NCBI GenBank assembly: GCA_020086605.1
Contig: JACBWW010000068.1
Location: 1,731,982 to 1,795,981 of the forward strand
Origin: Lanius collurio
Taxonomy: Eukaryota; Chordata; Aves; Passeriformes; Laniidae
Direction of reading: 5' to 3'
Length of the DNA stretch: 64,000 nt
The notes below the pieces were generated by a model that ran no database searches, was not told the DNA's origin, and saw only the letters and a program-made list of their open reading frames with translations. This document shows positions 25,693-38,300 of this stretch, piece by piece. The position numbers and the translations under genes are program-made. Each line of letters opens with the position of its first letter. Position 1 is the first letter of the stretch.

Positions 25693-28600
25693 TTCTTGTA
25701 AGCAACTGAATTGTACCCAAATGAGTTTCCTGGAAAAGCAGGATGCTCTGAGCTGTTGTCTCAATGCTGGGGTTTTTTAACCTTTTAGCCTTTCTGTATG
25801 CAAATCCTCCCCGTTAGTTAACCTGAGGATTAAGGGATTTACCTTATGGGTACACTTAAACTTACTTTCCAATGCCTAACTTGTCATGGGAATTTTGCAT
25901 TCAACTGCAGCTCCTGGAAATTTCCTGCGCTTCTGCATCTGCAGAGCCACAGCAAATGTGGCCTCTCTACTGCCACCTCCCTCCGGATAACTTGTCTCAT
26001 GTAATTTCATAATAAATGACTTGCTTTTAAAGGAATAAATAATCAGAATTTAAGGAGAAAAAAGGGAAAAGTGTGGGTTTTAACTAGTATAAGCCTCAAT
26101 TTCTTTGTCCTGCCTTTGTGAATAATTGTATCCTTGGCAGAGATACACGAATCAGAATTGATAATTTAGGATATAGTTGATGTCCACTGGTTGGGACTCC
26201 AATTACTAATGAATCCATGCTTTACTAGGAGTTGCTAAATTATCACTGTTTCCCCCTCTTCTCACAGTGGTGTCAGATTTGGGAGCAGAAGGGCCAGGTC
26301 CATGAGTGCTCCTTGCTTTCTGTGCAGCTACACCAGACTGGAGGCTCTGCAGGTTTGTCTGCAGCTCCTCCTTGCCCTGGACCCCACAGCCCACAATAAA
26401 TGTGTGACTTTTGTAGGGCCCCCAAAAGTCCCTGTACACCAGAAAGGGAAAGGTTAAGGGTGGGCTGAGGAAGGCTGCGTGGGGCAAGCCAAGAAAGCTC
26501 TTTCCAGTCTGGAAAACTGTCCAGCAGTTTGCTCTGAGGAAACACATTTGCTTTCTCCCTCACCTTGTAATGGGTGCTGGTATTAAGGTGGCTGCACTGC
26601 AAACCCTGTCCATATAATTTGGGCAGGGATCATGCTAACTCTAGCAAACAGTGCTTGGGGCCCAGAGAGATGCAAAACATTTGTAAAGAGATTTTTTTGG
26701 CTAAGTTCCTGCAATTTGGAGACTATAGAACACAAGCATTTGGGTTGCAATCTAAGAAGCCTGCCTTTAACATAGAGATTGTATTTCCTAAATGTTGGAA
26801 TACCCTTGTTGGAAAATGAAGCTTTCAGTTGGCCTCCTTTAAGATTTTAAGTTTAGACAATACAAGCTTTGAAAATCTATAGATGTGTGTCAGAAAATAC
26901 AGAAATTGTGGTTGTGGTTGAGGCTGAGCACGAAGCAGAATGATGGGCAGTTTAGTCGGTGTAAATTTATGGCTGGAACAATTTACACTGAGAATAAACA
27001 GTTTAATGGATAGCTGGAAGGATTAAAGGATGCTCAATCCATCAGATTAAACATGTCATTCTTGCTGGTGGATGGTGCCATTATCTCACCAGGAAATGAG
27101 CATTCTTTCAGAGATGTTTTTGCCGTATCTGCTGNTGATGCAATGCAAGAAGAACCTTTTTTCTTTTTTCCTAGACAAGAAATAATTTATGGACTGATTT
27201 TGTTTTGGATTTTATGCAGTTTGAAAAAAATACACTTTTAATAAATAATGATAAATAATAAATGAGGTATAATTAGAGAAATTATATATAATAAATAAAT
27301 ACAGAATAATATAAACACACCTAATAATTAAATATTATTAAATAATATTTAGTGAATAACTAAAAAACGATACCTCTCCAAAATAAGAGAGTCAGAGAGC
27401 CATCCCTTCCCTGAAAGGCATCCAAAGCCCCCAAACAGACTTTATGGGAGCTAAAGCTCTCGATTTTCTCAGTTCTTCTGCCCCAGCGGGAGCAGCTTCC
27501 AGCTCCTGCCTTTTCAATATGCACAACTTCAGGTCCTCCTTCAGAAGCAGAACCCAGCTGCAATAAACTCTGTTTGAGTGGGGAAAGGGGATGTGTTAAA
27601 ACATCTACAGGCAAAGGAGGGAAGTATTAACTTAGATCAGAAAAAATCCTTGGGTTAATTGTGTGAAGAGATAATATTTAGAATGGTGTTGTCACATGGA
27701 ATGTGGAAAGTGGATAATAATGTGTAAAGAGAGGAAAAGGAGGCAAAATTTTTGCTTTTGAGAAGTGGAGGAGTAGAGAGAGACAAGGAGAGTGGGACAG
27801 GCTGGAGTTATTTAATGAGAAGTTGTAGAAACAAGGAGAGATGTCTGAAGCTGGAAATTTTATAACGGAAAGTCCAGCAGTCACCTCTAAAATAAATTAT
27901 GGACAGGAGAGCAGCACGTGAGATGTTTCATGGAAGTGGAATGCTCAGGCAAAGAGGGCTCCCTTCTGAATATTTTTTCTTTTCTTTTTTTCAGAGGTTT
28001 ATATATTATGCTGCAGTTGATTTTGCTTCAATATTTAAAAACTCAAAGAAGGGTAATTCTGTAGTAGTAATTTCATCTTCCATAGGTGTCATGCTGTCAA
28101 CTAGCTTAAATATCAAATGGAGCACTGGGGACAAAAGCTCCTTTTGAAGCTACAGGTGCAGCAATTGACAGAAAGATCCATTTATTACAAGAGGCTGTTT
28201 ATGCATTATGACAAATCTCAGCTAGGTTTTACAGTTTGGCGTCTGCACTGTGGATATTAAAGTCTAAAATATTAAAGTTCTCAGAGTAGGAATAATACAA
28301 TGAAAGGTGTGGAGGGTGTGAGTGGTGACTGTTCCCAGTGCTGCTCATTTTGATGTGCTGCAGTTGCAGCCCAGCTTTTGGAAGGATGTGGCCTCCCCTG
28401 AAGCCGTGGTGCCTCCCAGCCCGTGCTCCAGCGGGGCAGGGGCAGGGCCCCACCGGCGCGTGCCCTCTGTGCCCAGCCAGCCTCATCCCCACCACAGAGG
28501 GGTGCAAATCCAGGGGGTTCTGACAAGTCTTCAGCTCCTCACCCTCCCCTGTGCTCAGTCCTGAACACAGGAAACATTTTTATGTCCTATTTGCTCTTTC

Positions 28601-28740
28601 TGGACTTGGTGGTGCAATAACAGCCGATTAAACGATGCTCGGTCCGTCATCGGGTTTCAGGCTGGCTGTGGGATCTTCTCCCCTGGTTTTCATCTGCTGT
28701 GCACTTCACAAGGGCTACTTCCAGCACAAATTGTAATCAC
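25693..28740. other. Intergenic DNA with AT-rich tract
   Basis: 27235-27365 is AT-rich low complexity (ATAAATAATA words). An ambiguous base lies at 27135. 28350-28560 is a short GC-richer patch. No gene or clear transposon is recognised. Confidence 0.5.
27235..27365. repeat. AT-rich low-complexity tract
   Basis: Irregular TAAATAATA/ATAATATA words over about 130 bp. Confidence 0.75.
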
Positions 28741-29110
28741 TCCAAACAGTCACTCCTTTGGAATCTGCACATTTTTATTTCCATATGAGATGCAATTTAA
28801 TCATTAGAGGAGTTTTTTTAGCGCCAGTGTAGCATACCTTCATAGGAGGAAGTTGACCCCAATTTTGTAAGCGGGTGTTTATGAAGTCAAAGGTGGACTC
28901 TTAAACAGACTTAGAAGCTGGGCCAGCAGCATAATGCCCAATCTGGCACACACAGGAGAAATTATCCACGATTAAAGACTTTCTGATTAATATGGCTTAT
29001 GTGCCAAAACTGCACATGCAGCGTATGATCTCAATTAGAGTGAAACCTAATTCTTCAAGGCTAAGCTCCAGATTCATTCTGTAATTTCTTCTTTGTTTAA
29101 CTTGGACATT
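28625..29110. promoter_or_regulatory. Candidate conserved non-coding element
   Basis: Non-repetitive and intermediate GC, with CpGs retained in AT-rich context (AACGATGCTCGGTCCGTCAT, TTAGCGCCAGTG). It holds a PBX-HOX-like TGATTAAT at 28984-28991. No open frame worth calling. Function is inferred. Confidence 0.4.
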
Positions 29111-31099
29111 TTTTGACAACGGGATCTAAAAGAAATGTGGGGGAAGGGTGGAGGACCCCCCTACCATTATAAACTGCAGTTCTGTAGGAAACATCTCTCA
29201 TGGTGCTGCTCTGAATACCTTGACTATTTAATTTTTAGAAGGGTTGTTGTGCATTCCTCTAAGGCACTGCCATTTAGTGTTGCTAATGGAGCTGTAACAG
29301 TTTTTGGGAAAGAATGAATCCTCGTGTGCAGGTTTTCTGCTGAAAAAGTAACTCCTGCCAAAGAAAACTGCTTGAAGGTGGAAAGGAATAAGTATATAAT
29401 CACGCCACTGTCATTACCTCTGATATTAAGAAAGTAGGAAATGTCAAAGGCCTGTAAGAAAAATAAGTTCAGGTTTAATGAGTCTGCTGGAGAGGAATTA
29501 TCAACATTAATCATTTAGCTGGTGGACTAACATAGCTGGCATCAATAGAATAACTTTTTCCATCCTGCTTTCATACACAGCAGTTGCTCTAGCTTGTTTC
29601 TGAGAATTTTTTTTACTGCTAATCCCAAAACATCCTGGAAACACAACCTCTAATCCCCCACTATCTCTGCATTTCAAGCACTGTTCCAAACCAATATTAA
29701 TGCTTAGAGGGAATTCAGCAGTCGGGCTCCTCATGTGTGGGAATTGAGGGGTCCCAGGCCCAGGGGAATTTCTGGGGGGGGATTTTGGGAGCTCCCAGTA
29801 GGGCAGGGCACACAGCCCTGTTTGCTGTGCCCCAGGTAAATCCCTGTGCCTGCATGGAAGGCTTTTCAGGAGCAGGGACAGATTCAGAGCTGGTGCTGCA
29901 GCCCCGGTGAGGCGGCCTTGGGCTGTTTTTTGCTGATGAATAGCTGAGCCTTGGTCTAGAAATCTTGAGAAAATGGTCCTTTTTAAGGAAAGGAGACAGA
30001 GATATGATACCATGTCTAATGGCACCCCAGATTTTGCTTTTCTGGGTCTCTTCAATAAGTGTGACTCTCTTGTCCCCTCAAACCAGCCTCTAGGGCTGGG
30101 TAGGAGTCACGAGCACTGCTCTTCTGGGGTGGGAAGCTTGGTTTTGGAGGGAACTTTTGCAAATCTTACAATGCATAAAGCAACAGACTTAAAACTGCTT
30201 TTTATGTGTATGCCATTTTTAAAAAATACAGGTTTGGGGTTTTTTTATGGATTCTTCTGTGTTAGAACAGGAGAAAGCAATATTTGTAAACCATAACAAG
30301 GCAAATTCTGAAGGGGTGGTAGCTTCAAAGTCTGGGAGATGTTGTTGTTCAGTGTAGAGAAGTTGATTTGGGGGCTCTGCATCTTTTTATAAAGAGCTGT
30401 TAGTTGATTTATAAAGAAGCCGAGCATGTTACAACATTTTATAGCTTCCATAATCCTTTTTTTAAATTTAAATAATAAAAAAGTTAAAAGTTGTGCCCGC
30501 AGACATGTGGGCAATCCTTCAAAAAGGGAATTTGGAAAATTTCCTCAAGTCCGTATATTTTTTGAGGCACAAGGGAACCAATGCAGGCGGGTGTATCCTA
30601 AATCAAATTTTCATTTTCTTGATGGATTTTTACATTTAATGAGATGAAATTACAGGGAGGTGCCATCCTGAAGTGCCTTCTGACAGCAGACAAACCAACA
30701 TTCTGCCATTGCACAGAGCGGGGTGTGGCTGGAGGACGTTGGGTGCTGTTCCTCAGTACAGGAGAGAAGCAAAAATGAGCTTTAACTGGTAACCTGTAAA
30801 AACGGCCCATTTGGTGGTGCTGCCAGGGCAGGCAGGTGGCAGCTGAAGCTCAGCACTGCTCCCACTGCCAGGGGGAAGTGGCTGCCCCTTCTGCCGCAGC
30901 GTTTCATCCTGCGATGCCTCTTCGCTCCCTCCGGGCTGCAGCGGCTCCCACGGGCAGCTCTGCCCTGGCCCCAAAGATCCCCACTCAGCCCTTCTGCTGC
31001 TTGCTGGGGCATCAGAGCCACTCCCATTCCCTGAAACACAACAGCCCTTGTGGCTTCTGCGTGGCTGTGGCAGATATTTTCTGTGAAATGGAATCCATA
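29111..31099. other. Intergenic single-copy DNA
   Basis: No gene or recognisable repeat. Two mildly GC-rich patches (29735-29930 and 30830-31030) may be old repeat remnants. The 182-residue minus-strand open frame (29507-30055) has no recognisable domain. Confidence 0.5.
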
Positions 31100-31460
31100 T
31101 GCTGGGGTGACCCTTAATGAAACCCTTTCTCTAATTGCTGTATTAAGCTCGCTATTTCCTTGTCATTGTTTACGCTTTTAAATCTATAATATATTCCAAA
31201 TTAAGTATGTTTGAATGACAGCATTCTGATCTAATTATAGAGTTTATCATTGATTAGGCCAGACAATCCAAACACAAGCTCTGCTGGAATGGCTGCATGA
31301 ATAAAATGACAGCAATGATGAGGTTCTTATTCTAATAAAGTAAAGCTACATAAAAATATTCCATTAAGTAAATTAGAGCTTCTGACTCTGTAATTTTGCA
31401 AAATAGAGCAATATTCTCTAGACCATGTCCAGGTAATAATTTTCTAGCTAGGTATTTTTT
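31100..31460. promoter_or_regulatory. Candidate conserved non-coding element
   Basis: AT-rich single-copy sequence with CTAATTGC at 31131 (reverse of GCAATTAG, a BARX/MSX-class word), TCTAATTATAG near 31232, and AATATTCCATTAAGTAAATTAG. It looks like a homeodomain-rich enhancer. Inference only. Confidence 0.4.
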
Positions 31461-32320
31461 TTCTTAAAATGCTTGATTCATTATGTAATTTAGTTTTTAA
31501 TATCCTTTTATTCTTTGCTTCCAGTTATTCAGCATGCTCAAAATAAAAATGGATATAGTCAGCATCACAGCCTTTTGAATAGCAGTGCTTGGGTTTGCTT
31601 AGAAATGTGCTTGATTTCATAAAGTTAACACAGTCAAGAAAGCAACAATGGGAAAATGGATCTGGGGGAGTGTGAGCAAAGCAAACTCACAAGAACCTGC
31701 CAATGTCCACACTTTTGCACTCTTGGTGATGCCAGGATTGGAACCAGGGAGGCTTTAGAAAGAGAGGAACAAGGGTGACCCAGGCAAAGAGGGTGATTGT
31801 GTAGGGCACAGGCCTGGGAAAATGGAGAGAAAACAAAAGGCCCAGGTAAGGGATGGAAATGTTGGATGAGTCTCTGGGATAAACCCAACCAGGAGAAATT
31901 ACCAAGGCACCCCAGAGGAACTGTGATGACATAGTTCCTTCCATAAAGAGTTTATAGTGCCACAACAAATCATTAGATTGATGTACACATTAATCTTGTG
32001 GAACAAGATCTCCTTTTATGACTCAGGGACTATGTGGGGCAGCTCAAGAGGACACAAATTTTCCTGCTAACCTCCAGGCTTCCCAACAGAGGGACTTCCC
32101 AGAGAGTTTGAACCTCCCCTTTTCTCCAAGGAAAGAGGTGGTCGGACAGAAGGTGGGAGTAGCTCCCACCACAGAGATCAAAGTCATTGCCAGAAACCTG
32201 GGTAGCACTTTCTCCATGTCTTTGTGCTGGTACTGACTGGAGATCATTTTAGAGCAGCTGCAGGTCCTTAAGAAGCCCAATGCAATTCGTGTCACATGAT
32301 TTTATAAGCCCGAGGTTGCC
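31461..32320. other. Intergenic DNA, possibly an old unclassified repeat
   Basis: 31640-32300 has a composition unlike its AT-rich neighbours, with sustained short open frames on both strands. I cannot match it to a family. Confidence 0.35.
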
Positions 32321-32329
32321 ATGCTCTCG

Positions 32330-32725
32330 CTTACTGTAGAGCTCTGCACAGCAATTACAGCACAGTTTAATTTACAAATCATTACTGTGTTTAGCCATTA
32401 CCAGTACAAAGCAGTTACTTTCTCTGTGCAATTTTCATGCCATCTGAAACTCTCAGGCATCAGGTAACACTTTATTTTATAAGGAAAAAATAACCATTTA
32501 TTTAAATTGTAAAATCTGTGTATTTACAGAGTGGCTGGTTTTGCTCTTCATGTTTCACAGCAATTACACTGGAAGCTGTTTCTGAGAATCTGGGCTCTTA
32601 TTTCTGTAAAAATAAGTTATCAGCAATTGCTTCCTATGCTTGCATAATTGCTTGAAGAATCGTACTCTACGAAGTGAAGGCAATTACTTTTTAATGCTGC
32701 CTAATAATTCTGATAGTTTGTTAAT
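32330..32725. promoter_or_regulatory. Candidate enhancer with clustered GCAATTAC sites
   Basis: GCAATTAC occurs at 32351-32358, 32570-32577 and 32680-32687, and the palindrome GCAATTGC at 32623-32630, within 340 bp of otherwise unique AT-rich DNA. From memory, BARX/MSX-class homeodomains prefer GCAATTA-type sites. Feedback by BARX1 on its own locus is one possible reading. Confidence 0.45.
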
Positions 32726-35700
32726 GCACGCAGAGCCCAGGGCTGTAAAAGCTGAGGAACTCCGATAGTGAGGTGATAACCTGGCACCAGCTCCTGCTGC
32801 CGTCGGTGTGAAACGTGTTTGCACCTCAGTGAGACAAAGGGCATTCGGAGCTAATCCTGGGTTCAGGTCAAAAGAAAAGAAAGGCGGTCCTAAGCAAGCA
32901 GGAGGCAGCCGATAGGAGCTCATTTGGAGCGGTTTTTGCCTGGATGGGATCTCTGTCCATCCCACAGCCCAGCAGAACACGCCCTGCTGGGCACGGAGTG
33001 TGGATGGGGGTTCCGTGCCCTTTTCACACGTGGGGACGCTCCCATGGAACTGCAGTAGTTTTGCTGGATGTGGTGGCATCTCCTTTTGACTCCTTCTTTA
33101 GATTCCTCGGGGAAAAAAGTGACAGGAATTCTGCAGAACAGAGCTGTAAATGCCTATCCCAAATCCAGAGCAGCGGCGGGAGCTGGAAGGGACGGGCAGC
33201 ACTCAGTGACAGCAATTCTTTCCTGTGACCAGTAGGTTTCAAACAGAACTGCCAAATGATTTTTTTTTCTCTTAAAAATTGCTTCCCATTTTATGCAAGG
33301 CCTGGAGTTATGTGTAATACTCTCTCCACACTTCATATTGCAAACATTTTATTGCATAAAGGACTTGCGTTCTTCATGGGGCAGCCCAGTCTGTAGGTTC
33401 TTAATTAAATTATTAAAACACCAGTCAAAGCTCCCTTTTATTGAAAACTGGACTACTGAGATAGGAATGAGCTTCCTGAAAAGGAAGGCTTCAGGATATC
33501 CATATTTTTTTTTCTAGTAGGAAGTTTCAGTCTTTGGACTATTTTTTTGAATGGTTTTTTGCTTATACTGTAGCAAGGGCTGTGAACACCTTTATTTCTT
33601 CATGACATTTCTACCTTCATGATTTTTTTTTGTTCCTAGAATGTACTCTGAGTGCAGTCTGTGTGCAGCCTTGGGCTTCAGAGACTAACAAAATTTAAAT
33701 CAGTTTTATACAAATAGTTTTGGTCAGAGGAGTTCAGTCTTGCTGAATTAAGTCCACAGATTGTAAAAGGTGTTTAATTACAGTATGTCATTAATTAGCC
33801 CCAATATTCCTGTCAAAAATACTCCCTTTCTAAGTACCTTACGCTCTGGTTCTTGTAGTTAGCAGAGAGACTTAACTCACTGGCACTGGTTCTGTCTCCT
33901 CACTGCTCTTTCCCTGAACCTGTTGTTTGTTCATCTGGCAGTGACATCCACTTTGTGCACTTTATGGTTTCTTCTTTTCCACAGTTGCTCACTTTTAAAT
34001 GTTGCTTGAAAGTTTTTTCCAGTCTTTAGCTTGTGTTTTCCCATAATATCATGTTCTTAATTTTTATTTTGTTTGTCTTACCATTTTTCTCATGCATTTT
34101 ATCTCATATCTGTGATTCTTTTGTTTTCTGATTCCACATGCTTTTATGCAGTAGAGAAGACTGATGGGGGAAAGACACAGGTTTGGAGGGCACATATCTG
34201 ATAGAAGAGGTGCTATCAGCTGAGAACAGCTAAGTGTCTGTGGGTTTGGACTTCATAAAGCAATTACAAATACAGTAAGAAATGTATCTGCTTTTTCTAA
34301 TATCAATTTCTAAAATCTAGGATCCCCAAGTTAGTTTTATTCAGGCATGTCTATCAATCTCTATGTTCAATTAACTCTTTTTGGTGAACATAAGGCTGGA
34401 TAGGAGAGACCTAAGAAACAGTTTTGAAAGACCTTTTTGTCTGCCTGTGGACCTCTCTGGCTTCTCTGAATTACAACCTTTCTGTCCTGTTGGAGCTCCT
34501 TCAAGGACAAGACTCTTTTAGAAAGGTGCATGTCTGGCAAGTCAAGTCAGGAGAGAGAACAGAGGTGAGCAGCATTCTAGGGAAACATCGTGTCAAAGTA
34601 TTTCCTAATTGTCCATAAAACTTCTGACAGAGGTAGGGGAAGAGTCTCTGCCTCCTGCAGCCTGGATTTTTGTGGCTGGTTTCCTTGGCAGTAAGTTTTC
34701 ACCCATTCTCCGGGTTGTCCTTGACCATACAGTAACTTTATATGGTAGGAATCCCACTCTGACCTACTTTAGAGGATGTTTTATTGGGTTTTAGAGGATA
34801 TTTGTGTGCTTTGTTGTGTTTAGTGAGCACAGCCACTGCCTGTCAGCCGTGCAGGGACAGCAGCCAGCAGATGGAGACCCAGATCATGAGAGCAGGGGCT
34901 GCAGGGTCCTCCTGCCTGACACCCGACCCTCAGCTCCCCGTGGGGCTCAGGGACACTCCCATGAGCTGCACCTCCAGGTCTGCTTCCAAACCACACACCT
35001 GGAGGCATCTGATCCTCTCCTGGGTTAGGGCTGAAAACTTGGACAGCAGAAGGATGAAGTGGGTGGACACTTTGCCTCATAAATGCCTTGTAGGGCTCCT
35101 GTCACACAGGACTGTAGGACCCCTTTCCCCTCTGTAAAAGGAATGTAGTCCCTGGAAATGGCCATTTATTGGAGGTGTCAGCTCTCTGACCACTTAAACT
35201 CCACTTACTCTGCTTTACAAATCCTTAATATTCTCTGCATGTTCTTGCTTGATAAGTCTTGCTCAGATTCTTGTGCAGAACAGAATAGGTGTAGTCTGCC
35301 TGTTAAAAAGAAAAAAAAAAAAGAAAATAAATTATCACTATTTTGTGTCTTAATTTTTCCTGTTCTGAATACCTGACTTTTGGGAAAATCATACATGATC
35401 TGCAATAATTGAATCTCCTGCCACTGTATGGCAGACCAGGCTGTTCTGTGGAGCATGGCTCTTACTGACAGCAACCAGAGATAATCCCCTGTCAGAAAGG
35501 TGAAAAAAGGGACCTGAAATATTCCACAGCCAGGGGACATCGTGCTGAGGGCCCCAGGAGTGCAGCACATCGTCAGTGCTGCCTTGCCTTTAGGAAACTG
35601 CTGCTTCCCAAACACCCAGCCGTGCCCAGGTAACACTGAATGGTTGGTGAGGAGTTAAAGCACTGTCAGCATGGGAAAATGCCTGGGAAAAACGTGTGTT

Positions 35701-37880
35701 CAGAAATTGTTCAGCTTTTTCTAACAGTCCTGAAGTAGACTGTGGTACTTCTACCTACTTGAAAGAAAAGGCTCAAAGATGCTGCAAAGGATTGAGCAGG
35801 CACTGTCCCAAAAGGAGGGCAGTGCTTTAAACCAGCTCCAAGTTAACTGCAGCTCACCTTTCTGCAGGCAGCAGCTGTTCATAAACACAGCCCTTCCACA
35901 AAGCTGCAACTAAAATATTTTAAATGCTTGAGTACAATATTTTAAGAGATATTGCAAAGCCTACCAGACATTAGGCTTTGTGTTTACAGAGGAGTGTGGA
36001 AAACGATGAGCAGAGGTGTTCTGAGTGCAGCCCAGCCTGGTCTGGGAACTGCATTTTTTGGTAACTGAATGCCAATGATCCAGAACGTGCCATAAATAGT
36101 GTGCACAACTGCAGATTGAGAATATTCCAGACTTGCTTTCAAATAACAGGTATTTGAGAATTAAGATATTTTTATGGCTATCTGTGGAAATAGTGTTAAA
36201 AAGAACAGAAGAAAAGACACCTTCTGGAAATGATGGGACATTTTTTGACCCATAGAGACTATAATTAGAGATTTTTTACATTTTCCTTAAAAAGTAAAAC
36301 ACCAATTTCTGTAAGACTTAAATGACAAATACACAAGTAACTGGGTATTATCCACACTTTTTAAGGCACAGCTTTAGCCTCTCAAAACCTCAAGCTTCAT
36401 GTACAATATTTGCACTTTCCTGGCCTTCGACACAGCAGACATCACCTGACTTTCTTGTAATTACCCTCACAGTCACACGTGACAGGAGAATCGTGACCAA
36501 TTTGCTGCAAACTGAAGGTGAAACTCAAGTTTTGTGAAACTGAAGGCTTTGAAATTCTTTTCTGAGCTTGAATGTTATGTCTAATTTTTCTTTCATTTCC
36601 TTAGTAAATATAATTTCAGCTTTTAGGGTGGATTTTGTTTTGGTTTTGATTGACTGATGTGGGAGGCCACTGGCATGGCACCTGTATTTACACACTGTCC
36701 ACACTCACATCCACGAGCTCCAGAGCTGACCCAGTCAGATTTATATGTCTGAATGATTCTGAATTTCCTGGTTCTTAGCTTGTGAAAGGAAGGAGAGGGC
36801 AGTGATAAATAAACACAGGATCTGGAAACCCACAGTCTGGAGCACAGCAGCAGGCAGTGCTTTCCAGACTTGAGGCAGAGGATGCTGGTTGGGAGAAGAT
36901 CAATTTTCACACTTGGGTTGTTGTTCTGCCTTCACCTGCCACAGCCCATTGTGCTAAACCATTAGTGAGTTGTAAGCTGGGAGCCAGACAGCAAAGACCT
37001 GCAAATCTTTGTTGGATGCTCCTGGGATGGGACAGGGACCAACATTATTCCAGCAGGACTTCAGTGGTCAGTGTGGGGCCAGAACAGCCTCAGAGGAGCA
37101 GTGGTGATCCTTGCTGAGGCAAATTCCAGAGCAGATGTTCAGTTCAAATGCTGTCATTTTAATCCTCCCTCCTTCCCTGGATGCTGGGAGCTCTGTGGTT
37201 GTATCCTTGGATGTCACACAATTGCTGAGTCCTGGTGGTTTCACCCAAGAGGCAGATCTTTTGTTCCCAGATAATAAAAGCATTTATGCTTACACTTCCA
37301 GTATCCAAAGCACTGAATCCCAGGCTATGAACTTTGGAATTGTCAGCACCAACAGCTCCCTGTGTCCGTGCCTGAGCAACTGAAGGGCAACAGCAGCTTC
37401 TGTGTGTGCAAAGGAAATTCAGAAAGGGAGTACCAGCCACCAGTGCCTTCCACCCAGCCTGTAACTTCATGCTCGTGCATGCATAAGAACTGACTAAACC
37501 AAAATCCTGTTTTGGTATGTGTAGAAAATATTCACCGTAAGAGGAAATGGAAATTATTTAGATTAAAGTCAAAACAACAATTTAACGTCCCTTTGTGTAC
37601 ACAAACACTCTTGTGAAAGTCACAAATCATAGATGCTGGATGTTCAGAGTCATTTTAAATGCTACTTACCTAAAGCCAGGAGATGAGAAACATGTGGCAG
37701 ACCTTTTTTGCAAAAGTTCAGGGCGGGAGGGGAGCAAGAGGATGTTTGCATCTGCAGGAGGAGGGCCTAAAAATACTCTGAAAGCCGACAGTTCACTTAA
37801 ATCATTAATCCTACACTGAAGACATTTCCACATTTTAATGGACTGCAATTAAACCCAATATTTCTTAATACGAGTGTCAG
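32726..37880. other. Intergenic DNA
   Basis: No gene recognised. GCAATTAC recurs at 34260. T-rich low complexity occurs at 33540-34140. 34390-35130 has long open stretches on the + strand but no recognisable protein. 35310-35330 is A-rich. Confidence 0.5.
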
Positions 37881-37884
37881 GTGT

Positions 37885-38300
37885 TTTCAGCAGTGATGCA
37901 AATGACTGCTTAGTGCTACAATTCTGGAGGGGGAGGCATTTAGACCGGGCTCATTTGAACAGCCAACTATAAACAAGAGCACATAATTCCATCTGCTTTT
38001 TGGCAATTTGTTGTTCCTTTTAGGTTCTCTTTCCCCGTTTGTCTTGTGGACAGAGTTTGCAGGAAATGTCAGCCGGCGTGATTGATAGCATGAGATTGGA
38101 TGTACTGACTTCATGCTTTCATAAAGCAAGACAGCTGTTGGGAGAAACTTTCCTTCAGGAGCTGGAAAGGTTTAAATTTTCCATCTCTTTGACTATTTGG
38201 CCTGATGAAGGATTGGGTTTTACCAGACAAGTAAATAAAAAGATGGCTAAGATGTACTAGGAGGTCATTCAAATGATCTTTAAATAGCAATTACTGGAGG
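37885..38300. promoter_or_regulatory. Candidate conserved non-coding element
   Basis: Single-copy, balanced composition, with a perfect PBX-HOX word TGATTGAT at 38079-38086 and GCAATTAC at 38287-38294. CpGs persist (GTCAGCCGGCGTGATTG). Enhancer role is inferred. Confidence 0.4.
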
